From Acidobacteriota bacterium (GTDB lineage Bacteria > Acidobacteriota > Vicinamibacteria > Vicinamibacterales > UBA2999), in contig CANIAI010000197.1 of assembly GCA_947465275.1 (NCBI GenBank), positions 1 through 5,298 on the forward strand: a stretch of DNA of 5,298 nucleotides, written 5' to 3'. Position 1 is the first letter of the stretch, and the number at the start of each line of letters is the position of its first letter. Shown here piece after piece: positions 1 through 4,795 of this stretch. The position numbers and the translations under genes were made by a program. The notes under the pieces are model-generated. The model was not told where the DNA came from. It was given only the letters and a program-made list of their open reading frames with translations, and made no database searches.

Positions 1-423
1 CGGCTGTGCGTTCGACATCCGGTTCAGCACGTTCTCGTGCGCGATGATGCTCGGGCGCCCGAGACCGACGAACGCGAACGGCAGACCGCGAGAGCCCGCG
101 GGGCCGACCATGGCGGCGTTACCGGCCGTCGTGGTCAGGCTCGTGTTGATGATGTAGCGGAGCACCGGCCGGTCGGTGAGCTTGCGAACTTCCGCGAGCA
201 CCTGGGGGACCAGCGCCTCGGGCGGCGTGTCCACCAGGACGACGCCATTCTTGCCGACCTGGACGGCGATATTGAGGCCGCCGGCGGTCACCATCGTGAT
301 GGCGCCCTGCACGGGGGTGGCGAACACCGCCGGAGCGGCGGCGGGCTGCTGGGCCTGGACGGTGACCAGCGTGCCGGCCGCGAGAGCCGCGGCCGCACAG
401 ACGGCGAAGGCAGTGTGACGCAT
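1..423 (-). CDS. Exported MBL-fold (metallo-beta-lactamase superfamily) relative lacking the zinc motif; partial, C-terminus beyond left edge
   Basis: Reading the minus strand from the ATG at 423-421 gives 141 codons with no stop, running off the left edge. The protein opens with a signal peptide (MRHTAFAV, an Ala-rich core, then VQAQQPA; cleavage near residue 26), so it should act outside the cytoplasm. Residues 45-105 look like the first half of an MBL fold: a GGLNIAVQVGKNGVVLVDT strand pair, then VLRYIINT, then AGNAAM. The later IIAHENVLNRMS (residues 126-137) also matches exported MBL proteins. In active members INT is followed by HxHxDH; here the six residues are S95-L-T-T-T-A100, so every metal ligand of that motif is missing. 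Hydrolase activity of the usual kind is therefore doubtful. The start is supported by GGTGAGG 9 nt upstream. It follows the secreted 309-residue gene by 11 nt and is probably co-translated with it. The fold is fairly sure; substrate and activity are unknown. Confidence 0.85.
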   Translation of the reverse strand, partial: MRHTAFAVCAAAALAAGTLVTVQAQQPAAAPAVFATPVQGAITMVTAGGLNIAVQVGKNGVVLVDTPPEALVPQVLAEVRKLTDRPVLRYIINTSLTTTAGNAAMVGPAGSRGLPFAFVGLGRPSIIAHENVLNRMSNAQP

Positions 424-432
424 GCTGAAGGG

Positions 433-439
433 CCTCACC
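433..439 (-). promoter_or_regulatory. Ribosome binding site overlapping the stop codon of the upstream gene
   Basis: On the minus strand GGTGAGG lies 9 nt before the ATG at 423. It contains the TGA stop (437-435) of the preceding secreted-protein gene. A terminating ribosome would therefore sit on the initiation site of the MBL relative, which suggests translational coupling. The coupling is inferred from the layout. Confidence 0.6.
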
Positions 440-1364
440 GTCCGTTGCCCAGCGCGCACGCGCCGCCCACGTTCATGCAGGTGCAGTAGCGTCCGCAGCG
501 GTCGAGGGTCGACCAGGTCTGGGGCATCTTGGCGCGGTACTCGGGATACATCGTCTCGGCGCCGCCGCGCGTCGCCTCGTACGGGATGCCGTACCAGCCG
601 GCGAACTCGCGCAGGTACGGGTTGGCGCCGGGCAGGTACGCGGGGACGACGTTCTCGCCCAGCGGCAGTTCCGCCGCGTAGTCGCACCAGTTCGAGCCGG
701 TCGTCTGGCCCGGGTCGAGCGTCCACGACTGGCTCCGCACCAGGCGCTCGGTCAGGAACACCGGGTCGTCGATCACGGTCACGACCGTGAGGAAGGTGCC
801 ATGGCGCACCCAGTGTTCGGTCATCGTGCGCTTGTCGCTCGCGGGGATGCCGTTGCGCCGGAAGTAGTACTGCTTCAGGTGGGTGGTGCGGATGGTGAGC
901 ATGTTGCCTTCCCACCGTCCGGTCGAGAAGCCGGCCCAGGAGTGCGGCGCGGTCTCGGGCGGATGCGGGCGGCCATCCATGTAGATCGTCCGCTCGGCGT
1001 CATGGAAACCGTTGCGCATCTGGAATGCGAGGATGCGCTGGGTGAGCGGGTCGATGTCCGCCGTGATGCGGAAGTTGCCGGTTCCGCGCATGCCGTAGTC
1101 GGCGGCGTGCTGGCGACACTGGTACTCGGGCACCGCGGAGATCCGATCCGGGTCGTACGTATCGCCGCGCAGGCGGGCGGCTTCGTTGATCGGCAGGCCC
1201 AGGTAGTCCGCGATTTCAGGACCCGGAATCCGCTCCGGTCCATCTTCGTGATAGATGGGCACCCACTGGCCTGAGAAATCGATGTCCTGCCCGCGGGCGG
1301 CACCGGCGGTGCCGACGAGCAGCAGCACCGTCATCGCGAGGAACGCGACGTGAGGTCTACGCAT
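435..1364 (-). CDS. Secreted protein of unknown function, DFSGQW-type, with cysteine-rich C-terminus (309 aa)
   Basis: Function is not known. The start chosen is the ATG at 1364 rather than one 15 codons upstream, because the protein then begins with a signal peptide (MRRPHVAFLAMTVLLLVGTAGAA; cleavage near residues 23-26) and AGGGAG lies 5 nt before it. The mature part begins DIDFSGQWVP (27-36). The middle, residues 146-210, has a pattern remembered from large families of secreted acidobacterial proteins: GRWEGNMLTIRTTHLK, a polar turn with SDKRTMTEHW, then an IDDPVFLTERLVRS strand. This suggests a beta-rich, lipocalin-like fold. There are six cysteines: C83, C227, and four clustered at the end (C290, C294, C296, C303). 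An even number in an exported protein fits disulfides, although CxxxCxC could also bind metal. It lies 57 nt after the AraC-type gene and 11 nt before the MBL relative, so an operon is likely. The gene is certain; the role is open. Confidence 0.88.
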   Translation of the reverse strand: MRRPHVAFLAMTVLLLVGTAGAARGQDIDFSGQWVPIYHEDGPERIPGPEIADYLGLPINEAARLRGDTYDPDRISAVPEYQCRQHAADYGMRGTGNFRITADIDPLTQRILAFQMRNGFHDAERTIYMDGRPHPPETAPHSWAGFSTGRWEGNMLTIRTTHLKQYYFRRNGIPASDKRTMTEHWVRHGTFLTVVTVIDDPVFLTERLVRSQSWTLDPGQTTGSNWCDYAAELPLGENVVPAYLPGANPYLREFAGWYGIPYEATRGGAETMYPEYRAKMPQTWSTLDRCGRYCTCMNVGGACALGNGR

Positions 1365-1369
1365 GTCCA

Positions 1370-1375
1370 CTCCCT
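1370..1375 (-). promoter_or_regulatory. Ribosome binding site that fixes the start at 1364
   Basis: AGGGAG on the minus strand is 5 nt before the ATG at 1364. The longer reading frame, starting at 1409, would bury the signal peptide behind 15 extra residues. The site supports the shorter protein. Confidence 0.7.
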
Positions 1376-1421
1376 GAACTGGTTGCATCGCTGTACCGGG
1401 CGGGCACACGACCGAGCTAGC

Positions 1422-2231
1422 TTAGGCGTGAACCGTGGTGCCGGGATAGTAAAAACCCGACACCCGCGAAGGGGCGGCGCCGGCCAGCGCCTTGAAGTCC
1501 TTGCCGAGGTGCGTCTGGTCGAAGTAGCCGGCTTCCTGGCTGATCCGAGCCCAGGTGAGCAGCGGCTGGCTGCGCTTCAGGTGCAGCGCGAAGTTCAGCC
1601 GCGCGACGCGGGCGTACAACTTGGGCGCGATGCCCATCTGTTCCCGGAACCGCCGCTCGAACTGTCGCTCGCCGAGTCCGCTGTCCGCCACGAGGTCGTG
1701 CAGGCGGACCCGGCCGCGCATATGACGGATCGCCTGCGCGGCGTCGGTGACCGCATGCCGCGGCAGGGCCAGCGGCAGGCGGGACGACAGGTACCGCTCG
1801 ATCAGGGGCACCCGCGCCTCTGACGTGGCGGCGGAGAGTTCCTGGTACAGCACGTCCGGCGCGCGCCCGAGTACCTCACGCGCGTCGAGGGCGGTGTCCG
1901 TGAGCAGCTCGGTCGGCAGGTGGAAGAGCCGGTGGAAGCCCCCCGGCTGGAAGTGGACCAGCAGGCTTGCCCGCCGTCCGCGCAGGTGCAGGTCGGCGAG
2001 ACGATGGGTCTGAGGACCGACGAGGAGCGGGGTGGGCAACACCCGGGTTCGGCCGCTCAGGTATTCGTAGGCTTCGGACGCCTGCTCGAAGTGGAAGGCG
2101 AGGACGACGTCGAACCGGGCCGTGACCGGGCTGATGACGGTGTCCTGCCCGAGGTGTTCCGCCCTGAGCACGTAGCCCTGGACGAACTCACGGAGCGGAG
2201 GCGAGGGGGGAACGACGCTGAGCGAAGTCAT
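1422..2231 (-). CDS. AraC-family transcriptional regulator with DUF6597-like N-terminal domain (269 aa)
   Basis: This is a cytoplasmic DNA-binding regulator. Residues 1-155 form a beta-rich sensing domain of the DUF6597 kind, with SPVTARFDVVLAFHF (34-48), a VGPQTH turn (71-76) and the typical FQPGGFHRLF (94-103). Residues 163-260 are the AraC DNA-binding domain. Its first helix-turn-helix is at about 175-197 (VRLHDLVADSGLGERQFERRF), followed by the linking helix around YARVARLNFAL. The second is at about 226-247 (WARISQEAGYFDQTHLGKDF), closing with AAPSRV. Length and both helices are normal for the family, so it should be functional. The ligand cannot be told. The ATG at 2231 is the furthest possible upstream ATG, because an in-frame TGA lies three codons before it. 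No good Shine-Dalgarno precedes it; an 8-bp inverted repeat sits there instead. It lies 57 nt before the secreted pair and may control that pair, itself, or the 90-residue gene upstream. Confidence 0.95.
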   Translation of the reverse strand: MTSLSVVPPSPPLREFVQGYVLRAEHLGQDTVISPVTARFDVVLAFHFEQASEAYEYLSGRTRVLPTPLLVGPQTHRLADLHLRGRRASLLVHFQPGGFHRLFHLPTELLTDTALDAREVLGRAPDVLYQELSAATSEARVPLIERYLSSRLPLALPRHAVTDAAQAIRHMRGRVRLHDLVADSGLGERQFERRFREQMGIAPKLYARVARLNFALHLKRSQPLLTWARISQEAGYFDQTHLGKDFKALAGAAPSRVSGFYYPGTTVHA

Positions 2232-2232
2232 G

Positions 2233-2254
2233 GCGTCGGCTCAGGGGCCGACGC
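2233..2254. repeat. Perfect 8-bp inverted repeat abutting the AraC-type start codon
   Basis: The arms GCGTCGGC (2233-2240) and GCCGACGC (2247-2254) are exact reverse complements around a 6-nt loop. The repeat ends 1 nt before the ATG at 2231 on the minus strand and begins 4 bp from a TACAAT box. As DNA it could be an operator over the transcription start. As RNA it would be a strong GC-rich hairpin blocking initiation. Neither role is shown, and the bases are common in this GC-rich DNA. Confidence 0.5.
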
Positions 2255-2258
2255 GCGA

Positions 2259-2264
2259 ATTGTA
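2259..2264 (-). promoter_or_regulatory. Candidate -10 box for the AraC-type gene
   Basis: TACAAT on the minus strand matches five of six bases of TATAAT and stands out in GC-rich surroundings, 27 nt before the ATG at 2231. No convincing -35 box is seen at the right spacing (GGCGGC there), so this would need an activator or be weak. An 11-bp dyad, CGGCG-T-CGCCG (2275-2285), lies just upstream. The predicted transcript start falls inside the adjacent inverted repeat. Confidence 0.35.
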
Positions 2265-2287
2265 CCCGAGCGGACGGCGTCGCCGCC

Positions 2288-2560
2288 TCAGCGCGCCGCG
2301 GAGGCCACCTGCGGCCCGAGGCGCGTCGGGACATGCTGCCAGAGGACGGCGTTGGTATCGTGCCCCGGGGCTGAGCACCGCGGGTCGGCCGAGTCGACGA
2401 TGCAGACGACCGAGCCCCGCCACGTCTCGTACTGGCCGGTGAGGCAGCCGCACGGCAGCACGCTGCCGCGAAGCAGGGTCCGGAGTCCGGGCGTCCACCC
2501 GAGGATGGAGCGCACGTAGGTCGGAACGGTTCTGGTCGATCTGAGCCAACGCTGGAACAT
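2288..2560 (-). CDS. Small cysteine-containing conserved protein, CGCLTGQYETW type (90 aa)
   Basis: No function is known to me, but the core PCGCLTGQYETWRGSVV (residues 36-52) followed by IVDSADPRC and H67 resembles a small conserved protein remembered from acidobacterial genomes. Conserved-looking residues are C37, C39, C62 and H67, which could form a CxC...C...H metal site; C53 is a further cysteine. The N-terminal 35 residues are basic (RWLRSTRTVPTYVRS) and may contact nucleic acid or another protein. There is no signal peptide or membrane segment, so it is probably cytoplasmic. The ATG at 2560 is preferred to a GTG at 2584 because GGAGAG lies 8 nt before the ATG and nothing suitable precedes the GTG. 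It is 56 nt upstream of the AraC-type gene on the same strand, and its own promoter was not identified. The metal-binding idea is inference. Confidence 0.7.
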   Translation of the reverse strand: MFQRWLRSTRTVPTYVRSILGWTPGLRTLLRGSVLPCGCLTGQYETWRGSVVCIVDSADPRCSAPGHDTNAVLWQHVPTRLGPQVASAAR

Positions 2561-2568
2561 CTGACGAT

Positions 2569-2574
2569 CTCTCC
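2569..2574 (-). promoter_or_regulatory. Ribosome binding site that fixes the start at 2560
   Basis: GGAGAG on the minus strand is 8 nt before the ATG at 2560. The alternative GTG at 2584, eight codons upstream, has only pyrimidine-rich sequence before it. This favours the 90-residue product. Confidence 0.55.
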
Positions 2575-2957
2575 GGTAAGTCACTCGAGGGGTGCCACAG
2601 CCAGCTGAGCAAGTTGTCGGCCAGACAGCCTTCGTTCTTTCGGGGTCTTTTCACACAGATTCGCTGCCGAGCTACCACGACTCAGGACAGCCGTCGTGCT
2701 GCGCTTGCAGATCCGGATTCACCGCCCGCCCTGGCCGCTGCAGCAGGGCACGGCCGACATCCGCACCGCTGGGGGCGTCCGCTCAGCGAATCTCCCGGTG
2801 CCATTGCAGGCGCCCGTGGTGCACGTGGCGGCCCGTCAGGACATGCGGACGTGGGGCATGGAGCAGGTGACGCGGCGACACGCCGCAGGGGTGGGGGGAG
2901 CGTGGCGGGCCTGGTGCCCAGGTCCGGAGCCCAGGCGGGAGGCGGGGAGTGTGGCCT

Positions 2958-2978
2958 GGGCGTGGGCGCGGGCGCGGG
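2958..2978 (+). other. G-quadruplex motif from four tandem GGGCGY hexamers
   Basis: Plus-strand hexamers GGGCGT, GGGCGC, GGGCGC and GGGCGC (2958-2981) give four GGG runs separated by 3-nt loops, the standard four-run quadruplex pattern. The plus strand is the template for the peroxiredoxin gene, so a folded quadruplex would face RNA polymerase just past its stop codon. The last hexamer is also the start of a hairpin arm, so the two structures compete. Confidence 0.55.
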
Positions 2979-3002
2979 CGCCGACCGGAGTCGGCGCCCA
3001 CG
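2973..3002 (-). terminator. Hairpin after the peroxiredoxin stop, probable terminator without U-tract
   Basis: GGGCGCCGAC (2976-2985) and GTCGGCGCCC (2990-2999) pair perfectly over a 4-nt loop. The stem extends two more pairs beyond one mismatch. It begins 9 nt after the TAG stop of the peroxiredoxin gene. No U-run follows in the minus-strand transcript, so it is not a classical intrinsic terminator. It could pause polymerase or protect the mRNA 3' end. Confidence 0.6.
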
Positions 3003-3011
3003 GGAGCACGT

Positions 3012-3650
3012 CTAGCCGCGGTCGGGCTGCGGCGTGACCCGGAGGTACGGCTTCTTCGCCACGAAGCCCTTCGGGAAACGGGTCTTCGCGTCCTCATCGG
3101 ACACGTTCAGCGCGATGATCACATCCTCGCCCGGCTTCCAGTCGGCCGGCGTGGCCACCGAGTAGCCCGAGGTCAGCTGGAGCGAGTCGATGACGCGGAT
3201 CAGCTCCTGGAAGTTGCGTCCGGTGCTGGCGGGATAGGTCAGCGTCAACTTGATCTTGTTGTCGGGGCCGATGACGAACACCGACCGGACGGTCACGGTC
3301 TCGCTCGCGTTCGGGTGAATCATGTCGTAGGCGGTGGCGACGGCGCGGTCCGGGTCGGCCACCAGCGGGAAGTTCAGCGCGTGACCGGTCACGTCGGCGA
3401 TGTCACCGACCCACTTGTGGTGGGAGTCGACGGGGTCGACGCTCAGGCCGATCACCTTGACGTTGCGCTTGTCGAATTCCGGCTTCAGCTTCGCGACAGC
3501 CCCCAGTTCCGTCGTGCAGACCGGGGTGAAGTCCTTGGGGTGTGAGAAGAGCACGGCCCAGCTGTTGCCCTTCCAGTCGTAGAAGTCGATCGGGCCGTCC
3601 GTCGTGTCGGCCTTGAAGTTCGGCGCCACGTCACCAAGTCGAATCGCCAT
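3012..3650 (-). CDS. 1-Cys peroxiredoxin, Prx6 type (212 aa)
   Basis: This cytoplasmic thiol peroxidase reduces hydrogen peroxide and organic hydroperoxides. The AhpC/TSA thioredoxin-like fold spans about residues 4-155. The active-site loop is complete: P38-K-D-F-T42-P-V-C45, where C45 is the peroxidatic cysteine and T42 and P38 its partners. R122 in TVRSVFVIGP is the expected catalytic arginine. YPASTGRNFQELIRVIDSLQ (139-158) and the C-terminal domain with PADWKPGEDVIIAL and KKPYLR are hallmarks of the Prx6 clade. C45 is the only cysteine, so no resolving cysteine exists and an outside thiol must reduce it. Length is usual for the family. GGGAGAG lies 9 nt before the ATG. The gene is divergent from the aldo/keto reductase across 114 bp, so a shared stress response is plausible. 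It is followed by a hairpin and probably forms its own transcript. Confidence 0.96.
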   Translation of the reverse strand: MAIRLGDVAPNFKADTTDGPIDFYDWKGNSWAVLFSHPKDFTPVCTTELGAVAKLKPEFDKRNVKVIGLSVDPVDSHHKWVGDIADVTGHALNFPLVADPDRAVATAYDMIHPNASETVTVRSVFVIGPDNKIKLTLTYPASTGRNFQELIRVIDSLQLTSGYSVATPADWKPGEDVIIALNVSDEDAKTRFPKGFVAKKPYLRVTPQPDRG

Positions 3651-3696
3651 CGTGTTTTTCTCTCCCTTGCTCGTGCGGTCGGAAATGACGTCCTAA

Positions 3697-3725
3697 GTAC
3701 GTACCCTCAGCGCGCGTCGAGTCAA
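3697..3725 (-). promoter_or_regulatory. Candidate promoter of the peroxiredoxin gene
   Basis: On the minus strand TTGACT (3725-3720), five of six bases of the -35 consensus, is followed after 16 nt by TACGTA (3703-3698), a poor -10. The latter lies within an 8-bp palindrome, GTACGTAC (3697-3704), which may be a protein site. The leader to the ATG would be about 40 nt. The -35 is good, the -10 weak. Confidence 0.35.
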
Positions 3726-3750
3726 GACACTGCCACGCTTCTGCTAGTAT
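3724..3750 (+). promoter_or_regulatory. Candidate extended -10 promoter of the aldo/keto reductase gene
   Basis: TGCTAGTAT (3742-3750) fits an extended -10 (TGn plus four of six TATAAT bases). AAGACA (3724-3729), four of six TTGACA bases, is 15 nt upstream. Transcription would start near 3757, leaving fewer than ten bases before the ATG at 3765. This agrees with the lack of any Shine-Dalgarno there. The -35 overlaps the -35 of the opposing peroxiredoxin promoter. Confidence 0.4.
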
Positions 3751-3764
3751 GTGCCGTCGGTACG

Positions 3765-4754
3765 ATGAAACAGCGAACACTCGGTGCGGAGAAGTTGGCG
3801 GTTTCCGCGATCGGACTCGGGTGCATGGGCATGTCCCAGGCATACGGCGTCCGCGACGATGACGAGTCGGTCCGTACCCTGCACCACGCACTCGATCTCG
3901 GAATCACCTTCTTCGACACGGCCGACGTCTACGGGGCGGGGCACAACGAGACGCTGGTCGGGCGCGGCCTTGGCGCGCGCCGTCGTGAGGTCGTCCTGGC
4001 CACCAAGTGCGGCCTGCGGCCGGGCGCGGGCGGCGCGCCCATCGAGGCGGACGGGACGCCCGAGCACATCCGGGCGGCATGCGACGCGAGCCTGCGGCGC
4101 CTCGACACGGACGTCATCGACCTGTACTACCTGCACCGCGTCGATCCCGGCGTGGCGATCGAGGAGAGCGTCGGCGCGCTCGCGGACCTCGTCACGGCCG
4201 GGAAGGTCCGGAGCATCGGCCTGTCGGAAGTGGCACCCGGGACCCTGCGGCGCGCGCACCGCGTCCACCCGATCGCGGCCGTGCAGAGCGAATACTCCCT
4301 GTGGTTCCGGGAGCCGGAGCAGGGCATCGTGCCCGTATGCCGGGAACTCGGGGTGACCTTCGTGCCGTTCAGCCCGCTCGGGCGTGGATTCCTCTCGGGC
4401 GGCGTGACCGATCTCGCGGCGCTCCCCGAGCAGGACATGCGCCGGAGCGTGCCGCGGTTCCAGGACGAGCACCTGGCCGCCAACGTGCGGCTCGTGCAGC
4501 AGCTCGGTTCGAGGGCGGCCGATCGGGCGTGCACGCCCGCGCAGCTGTCACTGGCCTGGCTGTTGGCGCAGGGTGAGGACATCGTCCCGATTCCGGGGAC
4601 GAAACGGCGCACCTATCTGGAAGAGAATGTCGCGGCGGCAGCGCTCGACCTGTCTGCCGGCGAGCTTGACGCACTGAATGCGATCTTCGCCCCGGGTGCC
4701 GCATCCGGCGAGCGATATTCGAAGGACATGATGCGGCTGGTCGATCGCGGGTAG
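3765..4754 (+). CDS. Aldo/keto reductase, NADPH-dependent (329 aa)
   Basis: This cytoplasmic oxidoreductase of the (beta/alpha)8-barrel AKR superfamily reduces aldehydes or ketones with NAD(P)H. The start MKQRTLGAEKLAVSAIGLGCMGMS is typical of the family, so the ATG at 3765 is right although no ribosome site precedes it. The catalytic tetrad is complete: D51 and Y56 in FFDTADVYG, K81 in ATKCG, and H124 in DLYYLHRVDP. Further family marks are GHNETLVGRGL (59-69), VQSEYSLWFREPE (173-185), SPLGRGFLSG (203-212) and the cofactor-phosphate motif PIPGTKRRTYLEEN (275-288). Length is normal. It most resembles the AKR13-like or auxin-induced-protein-like reductases; the substrate cannot be told and could be methylglyoxal or other reactive carbonyls. 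It is divergent from the peroxiredoxin and lies 41 nt before the secreted lipocalin-like gene on the same strand, perhaps co-transcribed. Confidence 0.96.
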   Translation: MKQRTLGAEKLAVSAIGLGCMGMSQAYGVRDDDESVRTLHHALDLGITFFDTADVYGAGHNETLVGRGLGARRREVVLATKCGLRPGAGGAPIEADGTPEHIRAACDASLRRLDTDVIDLYYLHRVDPGVAIEESVGALADLVTAGKVRSIGLSEVAPGTLRRAHRVHPIAAVQSEYSLWFREPEQGIVPVCRELGVTFVPFSPLGRGFLSGGVTDLAALPEQDMRRSVPRFQDEHLAANVRLVQQLGSRAADRACTPAQLSLAWLLAQGEDIVPIPGTKRRTYLEENVAAAALDLSAGELDALNAIFAPGAASGERYSKDMMRLVDRG

Positions 4755-4784
4755 GCCGCCGGTCGAATCGAACAGGGAACACTC

Positions 4785-4791
4785 AAGGAGG
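4785..4791 (+). promoter_or_regulatory. Very strong ribosome binding site of the secreted lipocalin-like gene
   Basis: AAGGAGG lies only 4 nt before the ATG at 4796. This is a near-ideal anti-16S match with somewhat short spacing. It contrasts with the aldo/keto reductase upstream, which has none, so the secreted protein may be made in larger amount from a shared transcript. Confidence 0.75.
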
Positions 4792-4795
4792 AATC

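Larger units (their letters stand above)
2561..3011. other. Gene-free stretch between the peroxiredoxin stop and the 90-residue gene
   Basis: Open frames here translate to Arg-, Gly- and Ala-rich strings without family features, and none is convincing. The right end (2958-3002) holds a G-quadruplex motif and hairpin that probably end peroxiredoxin transcription. The adjoining part (2888-2957) is strongly G-rich on the plus strand, with a small CCTGG-TGC-CCAGG dyad at 2910-2922 and GCCCAGG repeated at 2916 and 2929. The left end must carry the promoter and ribosome site of the 90-residue gene; the ribosome site is visible, the promoter is not. The part from about 2630 to 2700 is less GC-rich. 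Nothing recognisable as an RNA gene was seen. Confidence 0.6.

Noticed and set aside
37..489. Plus-strand 150-residue open frame opposite the MBL relative
   Set aside because: Composition is Arg/Gly/Asp/His-rich with no domain, and it mirrors a minus-strand gene with a signal peptide and family motifs.
801..1274. Plus-strand 157-residue open frame inside the secreted 309-residue gene
   Set aside because: It is the antisense shadow of a well-supported gene; it has no ribosome site or family features.
2275..2285. 11-bp dyad CGGCG-T-CGCCG upstream of the AraC-type gene as a separate operator
   Set aside because: It is short, purely G and C apart from the central base, and likely by chance at this base composition; it is mentioned only beside the promoter candidate.
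2582..2600. Possible sigma-54 promoter: TGGCAC on the minus strand before the 90-residue gene
   Set aside because: The -24-like half is present but no GC-containing -12 element follows at the fixed spacing.
2241..2678. Minus-strand 145-residue open frame overlapping the 90-residue gene
   Set aside because: The alternative frame holds the recognisable CGCLTGQYETW core, while this one becomes Arg-Pro-rich and runs up to the AraC-type leader.
2614..3015. Plus-strand open frames in the gene-free stretch (also starting at 2592 and 2696)
   Set aside because: They are low-complexity Gly/Ala/Arg translations of G-rich DNA, end inside the hairpin or the 3' end of the peroxiredoxin gene, and have no ribosome site.
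3744..4472. Minus-strand 242-residue open frame antisense to the aldo/keto reductase
   Set aside because: The opposite strand carries a complete catalytic tetrad and family motifs; this frame is a GC-rich shadow.
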